Positions 1 to 6,885 are shown, counted from the first letter of the stretch. The stretch: DNA of 54,752 bases from an uncultured bacterium (GCA_905214325.1 CAJMLT010000005.1:1-54752), one strand, 5' to 3'. Numbers and translations are program-made. Notes: generated by a model not told the origin, from the sequence alone.

Positions 1-483
1 GGCGATCGTGATAGTTTTCGTTTCGGGATCCACTGTCGGACTAATTGCTGAAACCTCAAATCCGAGGCCGATAGTACCTTTATAAGCAACCAAAACAGAG
101 CTTTCCGTGAGGGGAAGGGGTGCATCGCCTAAAGGAGTGGGGATGCTTTTCGAATCCTTGTCAAATACAAGGCCTGCATAATGGACTTTTGTGATAGTCA
201 GATCGCTGCTTGCCTCTATTGTCTTTTCGAGTTCGATGACATTGATTTCTTCGGAGTTTCCCATGCTGTGAAAAAGCGCCGAAAACCCGATAGTTGAAAC
301 CATTAAGCCAAAGACGAGAACACCCCCGACGATTAGGCCCATGCAGAAGGCAGGTATCTTCCCTAGAAAGGATCGTCGCCTAATCTTCTTTTCGGCTTTT
401 TTATATTGAACATTATTGAATTGGGTTTCAGAACGTTGTGAGGGCTGGGCACCCTCTGTGGAGCGATTCTTATTCTCTTCCAT
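1..483 (-). CDS. DUF4230-like membrane-anchored protein, 3' end beyond window
   Basis: The reading frame runs leftward off the window edge, so only the first 161 residues are present. An AAGGAG site lies just upstream of the ATG. The N-terminus is polar and basic (KKAEKKIRRR, about residues 28-37), followed by one hydrophobic segment at about residues 43-68, giving a signal-anchor topology with the rest outside. The outer part has the pattern I recall for DUF4230: a beta-rich stretch with TITKVHYAGLVF, then LVAYKGTIGLGFEVSAISPTVD and KTITIA. The function of that family is not known. It is a single gene with an unusual G10 tract (C10 on its own strand) about 70 bp upstream. The family call is from memory of the motif pattern and is moderate; the membrane anchor is directly visible. 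Confidence 0.7.
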   Translation of the reverse strand, partial: MEENKNRSTEGAQPSQRSETQFNNVQYKKAEKKIRRRSFLGKIPAFCMGLIVGGVLVFGLMVSTIGFSALFHSMGNSEEINVIELEKTIEASSDLTITKVHYAGLVFDKDSKSIPTPLGDAPLPLTESSVLVAYKGTIGLGFEVSAISPTVDPETKTITIA

Positions 484-553
484 ATTTCTCCTTGTTGTTC
501 TCAATCGTCAATCCAGTATATCGCCGTTGAACTGCAATTATCTTTCACGCTCT

Positions 554-563
554 GGGGGGGGGG
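554..563. repeat. G10 homopolymer tract
   Basis: Ten consecutive G residues lie between the end of the Ltp-domain gene and the start of the DUF4230-like gene. On the strand of the DUF4230-like gene the tract is C10, about 70-80 bp upstream of its ATG, upstream of a possible -10 (TATACT, near 518-523). It is the longest G run I noticed in the window. Confidence 0.8.
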
Positions 564-584
564 TATTCCCTGCTCAACGGTTCT

Positions 585-1364
585 TTATAGTCCCACTTGG
601 TCGCAGGCGTAGTTCGATTGCTCTTCGGTGAAATGGCTGATGCTGAGCCACTGCATCACCTGTTGCCTCGATCCGCCGGATGTTTGCAGGTAAAACTTTG
701 CGGACTTTACGGCTTCGGCGTTCCAGTCGGCTCCACAATGATCTACCGCCAGCATGGTTTCAGCCGTGGTGAAGCCTTGGCTTTCCAACTGTTGGATAAG
801 GAAATCACGCGACATCCCCGTGGTCCCAAACAGCATCTGCATGGCAAGCTTGCACGCCCCTTCTTCCGCTGTGGTCAATTCCGGCTTCAGTACCTCGGTT
901 TTGAGCACGGTTTTGCAGAAGGTGCACTTCTTCGCTTGTTCGCCGGCATCGACACCGCCTGCGCTGTTGAGCGTCCAAGCTTTGGTGACTTCCCAGTCTC
1001 CTTCGCTATGGGGGACTATGTCCATCTGCTCGCTTTGCTGTTTTCCGCATCGCTCGCAATTACCCGTGCGGATGCCCGTTGCCGCGCAGGTGGGCTCCTT
1101 GGTTATGGTCCACTTCGTTACTTCGTGGCCAAGCGGTTCGCCTTGGGTGCGCTCGCATATGCCGCAGATTTGCGGCTCGGTACAGGTGGCGTCTTGCCAT
1201 TCATGGATGCATAGCACGTGCGTGGCGAATAGGATGGCAATGGCTGCGGCCACTAAGACGACACCCGCTACGATGCCGACAATCAGCTTCTTCTTCGATT
1301 TCGGTTTGGTGGCTTCCGTCGTTGCTGCAATTCCCGTAACCCCTTCGTTCTTCTCTTCTGTCAT
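585..1364 (-). CDS. Membrane-anchored Cys-rich protein with two C-terminal Ltp repeats
   Basis: This 259-residue protein starts at ATG 1364, chosen because AAAGGGG lies 7 bp upstream; an earlier in-frame start would put that site inside the gene. After a polar N-terminus with a basic patch (KPKSKKK) there is one transmembrane segment at about 28-50. A Cys-rich segment follows with spaced CxxC pairs and the pattern H-W-x-x-ATC...C-x-x-C...GH, common in surface proteins of gut bacteria. The last 90 residues hold two copies of the Ltp motif (Host cell surface-exposed lipoprotein family): MSRDFLIQQLESQGFTTAE with AVDHCGADWN, then a second, more diverged copy. That family was named from a phage superinfection-exclusion lipoprotein. 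Here there is no lipobox; a signal anchor replaces it. Probable surface protein of unknown role. Confidence 0.75.
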   Translation of the reverse strand: MTEEKNEGVTGIAATTEATKPKSKKKLIVGIVAGVVLVAAAIAILFATHVLCIHEWQDATCTEPQICGICERTQGEPLGHEVTKWTITKEPTCAATGIRTGNCERCGKQQSEQMDIVPHSEGDWEVTKAWTLNSAGGVDAGEQAKKCTFCKTVLKTEVLKPELTTAEEGACKLAMQMLFGTTGMSRDFLIQQLESQGFTTAETMLAVDHCGADWNAEAVKSAKFYLQTSGGSRQQVMQWLSISHFTEEQSNYACDQVGL

Positions 1365-1496
1365 CTGTAGCCCCTTTCTCAAAGCTTATTTGCATGCACG
1401 AATCCAAGCCCTGGCGTGCCGGGTTTTAAAACGTGCTCTTCGTTTGTGTTGATTGACGCTAAGTTGCGTTTACTTCAATTGATGCCGATGGTCAGC

Positions 1497-2033
1497 CTAG
1501 CTTTTCAGCGATTTGATATCTTGAGAAGCCTTTTCAAGGGCTATAGCCATCTTCTCCAGACGCTCGGTCTCGCATTCTTTACAAAGGGTGGCGTTTGGGT
1601 CATCGAGGAGTTCGCCGCATTCCATACACGTTCCCTTTAGGTTGGCATCGGTTACATCGTTGGCGTGGCCGCACTCGGTGCATTTCCAAATCCCCTCGTT
1701 GCTGTCGAAGCCTTCTTGCGTGTTCAGGAATTCGTCGCAATGGTCACAAAACCAGAAAACATACCCATTGAGGAATTCGTCTTCGGGTAAAACGAAGTTA
1801 CAGTCTTCGCATGTCCAGCTTTGCGTTTCTTCATCGAACAACAGGTTGGCTCCGCAAGCAGGACACTCCATCCACTTCTTTATCTCTTTGATGTAGAAGT
1901 AGGTTGCCGCATCGGGTATCGCCGCTGGGCTCGGAATGCGTCCAAGGGTGTCGGCTATTTTTGAAGCCATTTTCTTGACGCCCGATTTTTCTTTGGTCGA
2001 GTGGTTTCCAACCGCATTATCGTTTGTGTGCAT
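1497..2033 (-). CDS. Zinc-ribbon protein with six CxxC pairs
   Basis: A 178-residue soluble protein with six CxxC pairs at about residues 57/60, 75/78, 96/99, 118/121, 136/139 and 151/154, enough for three zinc ribbons. The first two resemble zinc ribbons of transcription-type proteins (MECPACGANLLFDEE and WTCEDC). The last ribbon is followed by a charged helix (ETERLEKMAIALEKASQDIKSLKS). There is no signal peptide or membrane segment. It starts 15 bp after the stop of the MerR gene, so the two probably form one operon under the MerR-type promoter at 2867-2897. Function not recognised; it may bind nucleic acid or another protein. Confidence 0.7.
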   Translation of the reverse strand: MHTNDNAVGNHSTKEKSGVKKMASKIADTLGRIPSPAAIPDAATYFYIKEIKKWMECPACGANLLFDEETQSWTCEDCNFVLPEDEFLNGYVFWFCDHCDEFLNTQEGFDSNEGIWKCTECGHANDVTDANLKGTCMECGELLDDPNATLCKECETERLEKMAIALEKASQDIKSLKS

Positions 2034-2048
2034 TTCTTCCTCTTTCGG

Positions 2049-2843
2049 CTAATTGATTTTTACGGCTTCACTCCAGGAAGTGGTTGTTTTAGCAATCCCT
2101 TTTAAGATGCCCTCACCACAAACCCGCTCGATTTCATCGCCTAGACATTCTGTTGAGTCGGCGTCAAGGAGGTGGCGATCGATAAAGCGACAGAACAGTT
2201 CGACCTTTTTGTCGTTGTCGAGGTCGGCGAAGGTCCCGCTGAATCCATCAAGGTGATCCATGAGAAGGCAGAAGTTTCCGTAGGCTTCTTCCGCGGCATC
2301 GAATAGGCGATTTTCATCGCTGTTGTTCTGTAGTTCTATACCGATTACAACAATGCTGTACCAAAATAAAAGGTATGCATCTAAATCGTATGAATCTATT
2401 TCGCCGGCAAGTTCGGATAGCCTGTCCGTAAGGCCATCGAGACAACTTTTGAAATTGAGATCTCGATAGGTGTCAACGGGCTTGATGCTGTCTAAAGCGT
2501 TCTTTGCGGACTCGGATAAGCGTGATTCTAGTTTCAATAGCCGCACGGTTCTGATCTGACCATCGATCCTTTTCTGTTTTTCGCGGAGGATCACGATTAA
2601 TTTGTCGTATTCCTCATCGAGCTTTGTTGTTTCGGATTCGAAGATGGCCTTCGTTTCCTTTCGCGTATAGCCACCGTCTTGGAATACCTTTGCAAGGATT
2701 ACCTGTCGGATGGCGTCATCGTCATAGAGCTGATAACCGTTTTCCAGAATTTCCGTTGGTGCTACCACGCCTTCGCTCACGTACCCGCGCAAGGCTTTTG
2801 GCGTAATGCCGACAATCCTACAAACCTCGTTCGGTGATTTCAT
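2049..2843 (-). CDS. MerR-family transcriptional regulator
   Basis: A 264-residue regulator. ATG 2843 is chosen because AAAGGAG lies just upstream and the MerR helix-turn-helix begins at once (SPNEVCRIVGITPKALRGYVSEGVV). The wing follows (GYQLYDDDAIRQVILAKVFQDGGYTRKE), then a long coiled-coil dimer helix at about 70-110. The C-terminal 150 residues are a helical effector domain without a Cys metal-binding signature, so it is not an obvious metal sensor; the all-helical build suggests a TipAS-like ligand or protein-sensing domain (inference). Its promoter has the 19-bp spacer typical of MerR targets with a dyad in the spacer, so it very likely regulates itself and the zinc-ribbon gene downstream. 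Confidence 0.85.
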   Translation of the reverse strand: MKSPNEVCRIVGITPKALRGYVSEGVVAPTEILENGYQLYDDDAIRQVILAKVFQDGGYTRKETKAIFESETTKLDEEYDKLIVILREKQKRIDGQIRTVRLLKLESRLSESAKNALDSIKPVDTYRDLNFKSCLDGLTDRLSELAGEIDSYDLDAYLLFWYSIVVIGIELQNNSDENRLFDAAEEAYGNFCLLMDHLDGFSGTFADLDNDKKVELFCRFIDRHLLDADSTECLGDEIERVCGEGILKGIAKTTTSWSEAVKIN

Positions 2844-2866
2844 GGCCGTATCTCCTTTCAAGGAGA

Positions 2867-2897
2867 ATCGTAAGGCTTGCCCCTGGGGAAAGGTCAA
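2867..2897 (-). promoter_or_regulatory. MerR-type promoter with 19-bp spacer and dyad operator
   Basis: Read on the minus strand: -35 TTGACC (2892-2897), a spacer of exactly 19 bp, and -10 TACGAT (2867-2872). The spacer holds the near-perfect dyad CTTTCCCCAGGGGCAAG, two 8-bp arms with one mismatch around a central A. MerR regulators bind such dyads and untwist over-long spacers. The transcript would start about 17 nt before the MerR start codon. Confidence 0.75.
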
Positions 2898-2961
2898 TAG
2901 TATTGAGCGAATTATTTATTTAACAGGTGTTTTAGAGGGATTTTCTCACCGATGGGTCTCA

Positions 2962-3001
2962 AGGTATCTTTGCGAGTAATGCTTGATTGGCGAAGGTACC
3001 T
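2962..3001. promoter_or_regulatory. Palindrome downstream of the Fic gene, second copy of the Fic-locus site
   Basis: Arms AGGTATCTTTGCGAG (2962-2976) and TTGGCGAAGGTACCT (2987-3001) match in 11 of 15 positions as an inverted repeat and are separated by 10 bp. The half-site consensus (AAGTATCTTCGCCAA-like) and the 10-bp spacer equal those of the palindrome at 4096-4135. It lies 31 bp past the Fic stop codon and about 65 bp upstream of the MerR -35. No T-run follows, so a terminator is unlikely. Confidence 0.6.
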
Positions 3002-3032
3002 GGGGCTTGACAAGATGGCTTTCGTTGACGTG

Positions 3033-4070
3033 CTACCCAATGCGCCTGTAGCGCGTTGCACGCGCCGCGCCGGTCTTTTCGATGAATCCTTCGTCCTGCA
3101 GCTTCTTCAGCACTCGCTCCGTTGTGCGCGTGCTGACCGTGGGGTAGGCATCGGTGATTTCGCGCTTCGATACGGCACCAAGATGAGTTTCAAAGAAGTG
3201 TCTGATCAATCTCTCCGGGTTCAATGTGTCGATAACTTCCATGCGCATATCAAGCGTTTTATAGCAGGTAAGCACAACCCCAAGAAGGTAGCTCACGAAC
3301 GGCAGGTAGTCGTTTGCTTCTTCGTGCCAACCCGATGAGCTCGCCTCAAGTGCCTCGTAATAAGTGTCTTTGGTTTTTTCTATCTCATGTTCGATGGAAA
3401 CGTATTTCCCGATAAGGTAGTTACTCTTGTAAAGCAGAAGCAAGGTAAGCAATCTGCTCATGCGTCCGTTGCCATCGTTGAAGGGATGGATGCTTACGAA
3501 GTCGAAAACGAACATGGCGGAAAGGATAAGAGGGTCGTTCTCACCCCGTTCGATGGCTTTATTGTATTCGGCGCAGAGAGCTTCGACGGCGGCAGGAGTT
3601 CCCGCTGCGCTGGTGGGCTGGAACCTTACGGCCATGGTCCCGTCGGGCAGTCGTTCCTGAATCTGGTTGTCGCTGTCCTTCCAGTTCCCGGAAAAAGCCG
3701 AATCAACCTGTCTATAGAGGTCTCGGTGTAGTTGGAGTATTACATTCGGTGTGACGGGGATGTGCTCGTATTGCGTGTGGATCATATCGAGGACGTATCG
3801 ATATCCCGCGATCTCGCGTTCGTCCCTGTTTTTCGGTTTCACTTTTTCGGCGAGGATGTCGCGCAAGCGTTTGTCGGACGTTTTGATGTTCTCGATTCTA
3901 TTCGACGCGGCCGTGCTCTGAATGGTTGCGACTTCGCAGAGCCTATCGAGAATGGCGGGTGTTGTCGCCCGATACAGTTCCTGCTTACCGCGATGTTCGT
4001 GTATCGATAAAACCAGCCTCATAATGTCAGGCGTCATGAGTTCTTCGGGTCTTTTGTTGTAGTCAAACAT
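3033..4070 (-). CDS. Fic-family protein with inhibitory helix and C-terminal winged helix
   Basis: A 345-residue protein predicted to transfer AMP (or another nucleotide) to a target hydroxyl. The Fic core HPFNDGNGR is intact at about residues 195-203, including the catalytic His195 and the Asp199 metal ligand. The N-terminal part has the inhibitory motif S-x-x-x-E-N (SNRIEN, 56-61), which places it among the self-inhibited class II Fic proteins. The last 60 residues form a winged helix (KREITDAYPTVSTRTTERVLKKLQDEGFIEKTG). Fic proteins with such a domain often regulate their own expression. The gene lies alone between two copies of one palindrome, which makes self-binding a natural guess. The target is unknown. 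The start has a modest upstream site (AGGTAT). Confidence 0.9.
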   Translation of the reverse strand: MFDYNKRPEELMTPDIMRLVLSIHEHRGKQELYRATTPAILDRLCEVATIQSTAASNRIENIKTSDKRLRDILAEKVKPKNRDEREIAGYRYVLDMIHTQYEHIPVTPNVILQLHRDLYRQVDSAFSGNWKDSDNQIQERLPDGTMAVRFQPTSAAGTPAAVEALCAEYNKAIERGENDPLILSAMFVFDFVSIHPFNDGNGRMSRLLTLLLLYKSNYLIGKYVSIEHEIEKTKDTYYEALEASSSGWHEEANDYLPFVSYLLGVVLTCYKTLDMRMEVIDTLNPERLIRHFFETHLGAVSKREITDAYPTVSTRTTERVLKKLQDEGFIEKTGAARATRYRRIG

Positions 4071-4093
4071 GGCTATACCTATTTCGCCAACTG

Positions 4094-4137
4094 CTAAGTA
4101 TCTTCGCCAATTCTAACATATTGGCGAAGATACTTAG
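4094..4137. promoter_or_regulatory. Perfect 17-bp inverted repeat between divergent Fic gene and small gene
   Basis: Arms CTAAGTATCTTCGCCAA (4094-4110) and its exact complement (4121-4137) are separated by 10 bp. A further partial half-site, TTTCGCCAA, lies at 4082-4090, directly before the Fic gene. The palindrome fills most of the 89-bp gap between the divergent starts at 4070 (minus) and 4160 (plus), so a bound protein could shut both. It matches the site at 2962-3001 in half-site and spacing. Confidence 0.8.
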
Positions 4138-4159
4138 GCTCTTGTAAAAGGATAAAACC

Positions 4160-4520
4160 ATGGATTATCGCTTGAAAATATGGATGTAAAACCGTTGGTT
4201 ACGAACGATATGTCTATAACGCTGTAGTTGCTTCCGATAAGGACCTCTCTTTCAGAAGTTTTTTATTACTGGATTGTGTTTCGGCTGGCAAAAAGATGGA
4301 TGCTGACGAAATCCGTTACTACAAGATGTATGGGAAGATGCTCGAGGACAACCAGATCGACGATGATGAACTCGAAATGCTTAGACCCATCATTCTCGAG
4401 AGGCATGGCTACGAAATTGAGCGAATGCAGGAATGCGATCTAAAGTCGGTGTTTGAGCGGATTCGTCTCTATGGCGTGGCTGAAGAGACCCCAAAATTCA
4501 AGGGTCTTTTCCGTCACTAG
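4160..4520 (+). pseudogene. Small gene, about 120 codons, with a one-base frameshift
   Basis: ATG 4160 has a good upstream site (AAAGGA, 8 bp away) but meets a stop after nine codons. Skipping one A in the AAAA run at 4175-4178 joins MDYRLK to a frame that is open to 4520 and looks coding from its first codon (YGCKTVGYERYVYNAVVASDKDL...). The total length, 361 nt, is 120 codons plus exactly one base. Without the shift, only an internal ATG at 4296 with a poor site could give 74 residues (MDADEIRYYKMYGK...KGLFRH). The product is charged and helical with no family I recognise and lacks an S/T-x-x-x-E-G/N motif, so it is not an obvious Fic antitoxin. The shift may be a mutation, a sequencing error or programmed. 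Confidence 0.6.
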
Positions 4521-4620
4521 GTGAAAACCTATCGAACATACAGCTTGGGTGGTAGTTGGTTTCAGTGACGGACTTTTAGCGGACGCATTCACTCTTGAGC
4601 AATAGATAAAGGTGCTTGCC

Positions 4621-5136
4621 GTGTCGAAGGAAAGTTATCCAGTCACGCTAGAGTTTGTTCTGAACTACCAGCAAGAAAAGGGCGGGTACATCCAATACGC
4701 AAGAGCATGCGGTCTTGTGGTGGATCCCACCCATGACGCGCCTTCTCAAAAGTGGCATTTCTTTGAGTCTTTGATCGAGCGTTCTTTAGCCGAAGGAAGC
4801 TATTCTTTAGACGATCTGGCCAGTGCGAGATATAACAGCCTGAAATGTCCAGAGCTTCTCCTGTGGATTGCGGAGGCATCAGGAGTTGGCGAAGAAGTTC
4901 TTCGTGATGCGTCCGACCAGGCAAAGACAATAATCGATTCTGGGACGGACGGGCGCTTGCGTAATAAGGCAGGAGCTCGCATACGACAAAGTATTCCTTG
5001 GTCGATGCTCGAATGTTGTTATATGTCACAGGAGAGATCGGAAGATTGGAACGAGCCTCGATCCGCCCCGTCTTGCCCGGCAACGTGCCGTGGGGACGTG
5101 ATGCCGGGGAATTCGAAGTTGCTTTTTCGGAATTAA
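4621..5136 (+). CDS. Hypothetical protein, possibly with an altered C-terminus
   Basis: No family recognised. GTG 4621 is preferred, with AGGTG 6 bp upstream; GTG 4612 is the alternative. Residues 1 to about 130 read as a normal soluble helical protein (YPVTLEFVLNYQQEKGG..., YNSLKCPELLLWIAEASG, NKAGARIRQSIPWSMLE). The last 35 residues (SQERSEDWNEPRSAPSCPATCRGD...) are rich in Ser, Cys, Arg and Pro and look like out-of-frame translation, so the original stop may be lost. It sits alone between the frameshifted gene and the methyltransferase. Confidence 0.5.
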   Translation: MSKESYPVTLEFVLNYQQEKGGYIQYARACGLVVDPTHDAPSQKWHFFESLIERSLAEGSYSLDDLASARYNSLKCPELLLWIAEASGVGEEVLRDASDQAKTIIDSGTDGRLRNKAGARIRQSIPWSMLECCYMSQERSEDWNEPRSAPSCPATCRGDVMPGNSKLLFRN

Positions 5137-5358
5137 ACATAAATCGCACGTTTTCGAGAAAAACGAGTTCATTTGCGGTATTGCGGGGAATGTCGTGGCG
5201 GTGCTATGCTGGCATCGTATTCGATTCGATCCTTTAAGGGGATGTCTTTTTGGTCATTGTTCTCTAGCTTCTTTGCTTCATGCGAAAAGCACGCTGCGAT
5301 GCGCGTAGGCATTGCAGGTGGAATGCGCTCTTTTCCAACTATTAGGAGAACAAATACC

Positions 5359-6057
5359 ATGAATACCCTTTCCAAAGATTTCATTCAAGACAATTTGATG
5401 GGGCCCAATGTTGCCCTCATGTTTGACGAGTTGTGCGGCGGTATCTTGCCGACGAGCACTGACGCGCTCATCTGTGATTTAGGTTGCGGGGCAGGATTGT
5501 CGTCCTTGCTTGCCGCGCAAGCATACCCCGGTACCATCTATGCCGTCGATTCCTGGAACACGCCAGAGGAAAACCGTGCGCGTTTCGACGCCTTCGATTT
5601 CGGTAGCCGTATCAAGGCCATACAGGCCGACGCCCCCGTATTGCCCTTTCAGCCGAACTTCTTCGACGCGCTGTTCAGCTTGGACTCGTATCACTATTTC
5701 GGTCGTGAAAAAGGCGTGATCGACGCCATTGCCGGCTACGTGAAGCCGGGCGGGACCATACTGCTGTCTTTCCCTGGGCTGGTGCGACCGCTTGATGACG
5801 ATATGATGAACGTGTTTTCGGCATCATGGACGTCCGAGCAGATGGCCTACATCCGCACCATTGCCTGGTGGCGCGATCTGCTGAGCGAATCCGGCGCCGT
5901 TTCCCTCGATTCCATAGAGGAGATGGACTGCTACGCACAGGCGTGGGCCGACTGGCTTGCTTGCGACAACGAATATGCGCGTGGTGACCGCGCCGCTATG
6001 CAATCGGGTGGCTTGGGTCTGATGAATCTGATTCAGGTGAAACTGACCGTTTTGTAG
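5359..6057 (+). CDS. Class I SAM-dependent methyltransferase
   Basis: A 232-residue protein. ATG 5359 is chosen for the AGGAG site just upstream. The SAM-binding motif I is clear (ICDLGCGAG, residues 38-46), followed by the acidic end of strand 2 (YAVDSWN) and motif IV (DALFSLDSYHYF), then GYVKPGGTILLSFPG as motif VI. This is the Methyltransf_11/25 type that acts on small molecules. The substrate cannot be told. A possible promoter is TTGCGG, 18 bp, TATGCT before position 5220. The gene converges on the first hicB; a large inverted repeat lies between them. Confidence 0.8.
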   Translation: MNTLSKDFIQDNLMGPNVALMFDELCGGILPTSTDALICDLGCGAGLSSLLAAQAYPGTIYAVDSWNTPEENRARFDAFDFGSRIKAIQADAPVLPFQPNFFDALFSLDSYHYFGREKGVIDAIAGYVKPGGTILLSFPGLVRPLDDDMMNVFSASWTSEQMAYIRTIAWWRDLLSESGAVSLDSIEEMDCYAQAWADWLACDNEYARGDRAAMQSGGLGLMNLIQVKLTVL

Positions 6058-6071
6058 ATCGATTGGATCCC

Positions 6072-6143
6072 AAGGGCGGCGCGCGCCGGGCATAGCCCAG
6101 GCAAGTAAAAGATGCGGCAGCTCCGGTGTCGCGCGCCGCCCTT
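6072..6143. repeat. 14-bp perfect GC-rich inverted repeat between convergent genes
   Basis: AAGGGCGGCGCGCG (6072-6085) and its exact complement (6130-6143) enclose 44 bp. The repeat fills the gap between the methyltransferase stop (6057) and the hicB stop (6161). No T-run follows on either strand, so it is not a standard intrinsic terminator, though it could still block transcripts from both sides. Confidence 0.65.
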
Positions 6144-6160
6144 CAAGCGCCTTCAGACCA

Positions 6161-6613
6161 CTAGACCAAGGTCCTTTTGCGTGGCCGGCCGACAGGGTGT
6201 TTTCCGTTTGCCCTATCGCGCACGCTTGATGTTGCAACCAGCACGGATGAACCGACTTTGGATGAATCCAGTACGCCGTCGCGAACCATGGCATATACAC
6301 GTGGCTTGGACACCCCTATGATGTCGGCAGCATTCTGCACGCTCATGTATTCTTCTTCGGGCGTATTTTCATCACACACGACCATGACGCCCATAGCCAT
6401 GGAACCGTCTTCGATTTCATGCTCGAAGGATGCGTCCGGTAAAGTGTCGCCTTCGGATAAGAGCGCAGGAATAAGGGTATAGAGTAGGTCGGCGGCGGAA
6501 TCGACGGCATCCTTGATATCTTCACCTTGCGTAACGACATCGAAGTCGGGAATGAACACATCGTAGCCGCCCTGTTCGTTGGGCGTGAGAATCGTTTCGT
6601 ATAAGTATTTCAT
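6161..6613 (-). CDS. hicB: HicB-family antitoxin with C-terminal HTH (copy 1)
   Basis: A 150-residue antitoxin. ATG 6613 follows AGGAG by 5 bp. The N-terminal half is the partly degraded RNase-H-like HicB domain (YLYETILTPNEQGGYDVFIPDFDVVTQGEDIKDA). A helix-turn-helix of the excisionase/MerR type follows at about 90-115 (SVQNAADIIGVSKPRVYAMVRDG). The last residues, GRPRKR (142-147), resemble an AT-hook. The antitoxin should cover the HicA toxin and repress the operon through the AT-rich palindrome at 6869-6885. It lies 34 bp behind hicA, toxin first, the usual hicAB order. The tail and stop region are similar at DNA level to those of copy 2. Confidence 0.85.
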   Translation of the reverse strand: MKYLYETILTPNEQGGYDVFIPDFDVVTQGEDIKDAVDSAADLLYTLIPALLSEGDTLPDASFEHEIEDGSMAMGVMVVCDENTPEEEYMSVQNAADIIGVSKPRVYAMVRDGVLDSSKVGSSVLVATSSVRDRANGKHPVGRPRKRTLV

Positions 6614-6647
6614 GAGCACTCCTATCCGAAGCTGATCGGCGGGGGAT

Positions 6648-6833
6648 TCATCGAAGCCCCAACTTCTCGCGGATATCTTTTTCGACCCCGGAGCTTAAAT
6701 CCTTTGGGTGCCTTGGTATCGGGATGATCGTTCCGTCTTTTGACTTGTAAAGATCATGTCGCGATCCGTGTCTCAAGAAGGTGCCACCGTTATCAAGTAC
6801 CAATCTTGCGGCCTGTCTAGGCGTTAGGGGCAT
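6648..6833 (-). CDS. hicA: HicA-family mRNA interferase toxin (copy 1)
   Basis: A 61-residue toxin, normal length for HicA, with AAAGGAG 8 bp before the ATG. It has the compact dsRBD-like fold pattern: a first helix TPRQAARLVLDNGG, then FLRHGSRHDLYKS with the likely catalytic His26, then TIIPIPRHPKDLSSGVEKDIREKLG. HicA cleaves mRNA and tmRNA and halts growth unless bound by HicB. The P-R-H and G-V-x-x-I motifs before the end are those of the family. It is the first gene of the hicA-hicB operon read leftward. Confidence 0.88.
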   Translation of the reverse strand: MPLTPRQAARLVLDNGGTFLRHGSRHDLYKSKDGTIIPIPRHPKDLSSGVEKDIREKLGLR

Positions 6834-6868
6834 CGGTCGTGCTCCTTTCCCCGCACCGGTGTTTATAT

Positions 6869-6885
6869 TATATAACTGTTATATA
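6869..6885. promoter_or_regulatory. AT-rich palindrome upstream of hicAB copy 1
   Basis: TATATAACTGTTATATA has two 8-bp arms around a central T and lies 36 bp upstream of the hicA start. It has the size and place of a HicB operator, and its composition suits the AT-hook-like tail of HicB. Confidence 0.65.

Noticed and set aside
2962..4137. Palindromes around fic as transposon ends
   Set aside because: Each is a palindrome in itself and no transposase or target duplication is present.
4643..5149. Open frame of 168 codons antisense to the hypothetical gene at 4621
   Set aside because: The plus frame has better codon character and a ribosome site; kept only as a doubt about that gene.
5137..5358. 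Continuation of the hypothetical gene into the +1 frame at 4998-5237
   Set aside because: That frame has no ribosome site and no recognisable protein pattern; the gap more likely holds only the methyltransferase promoter.
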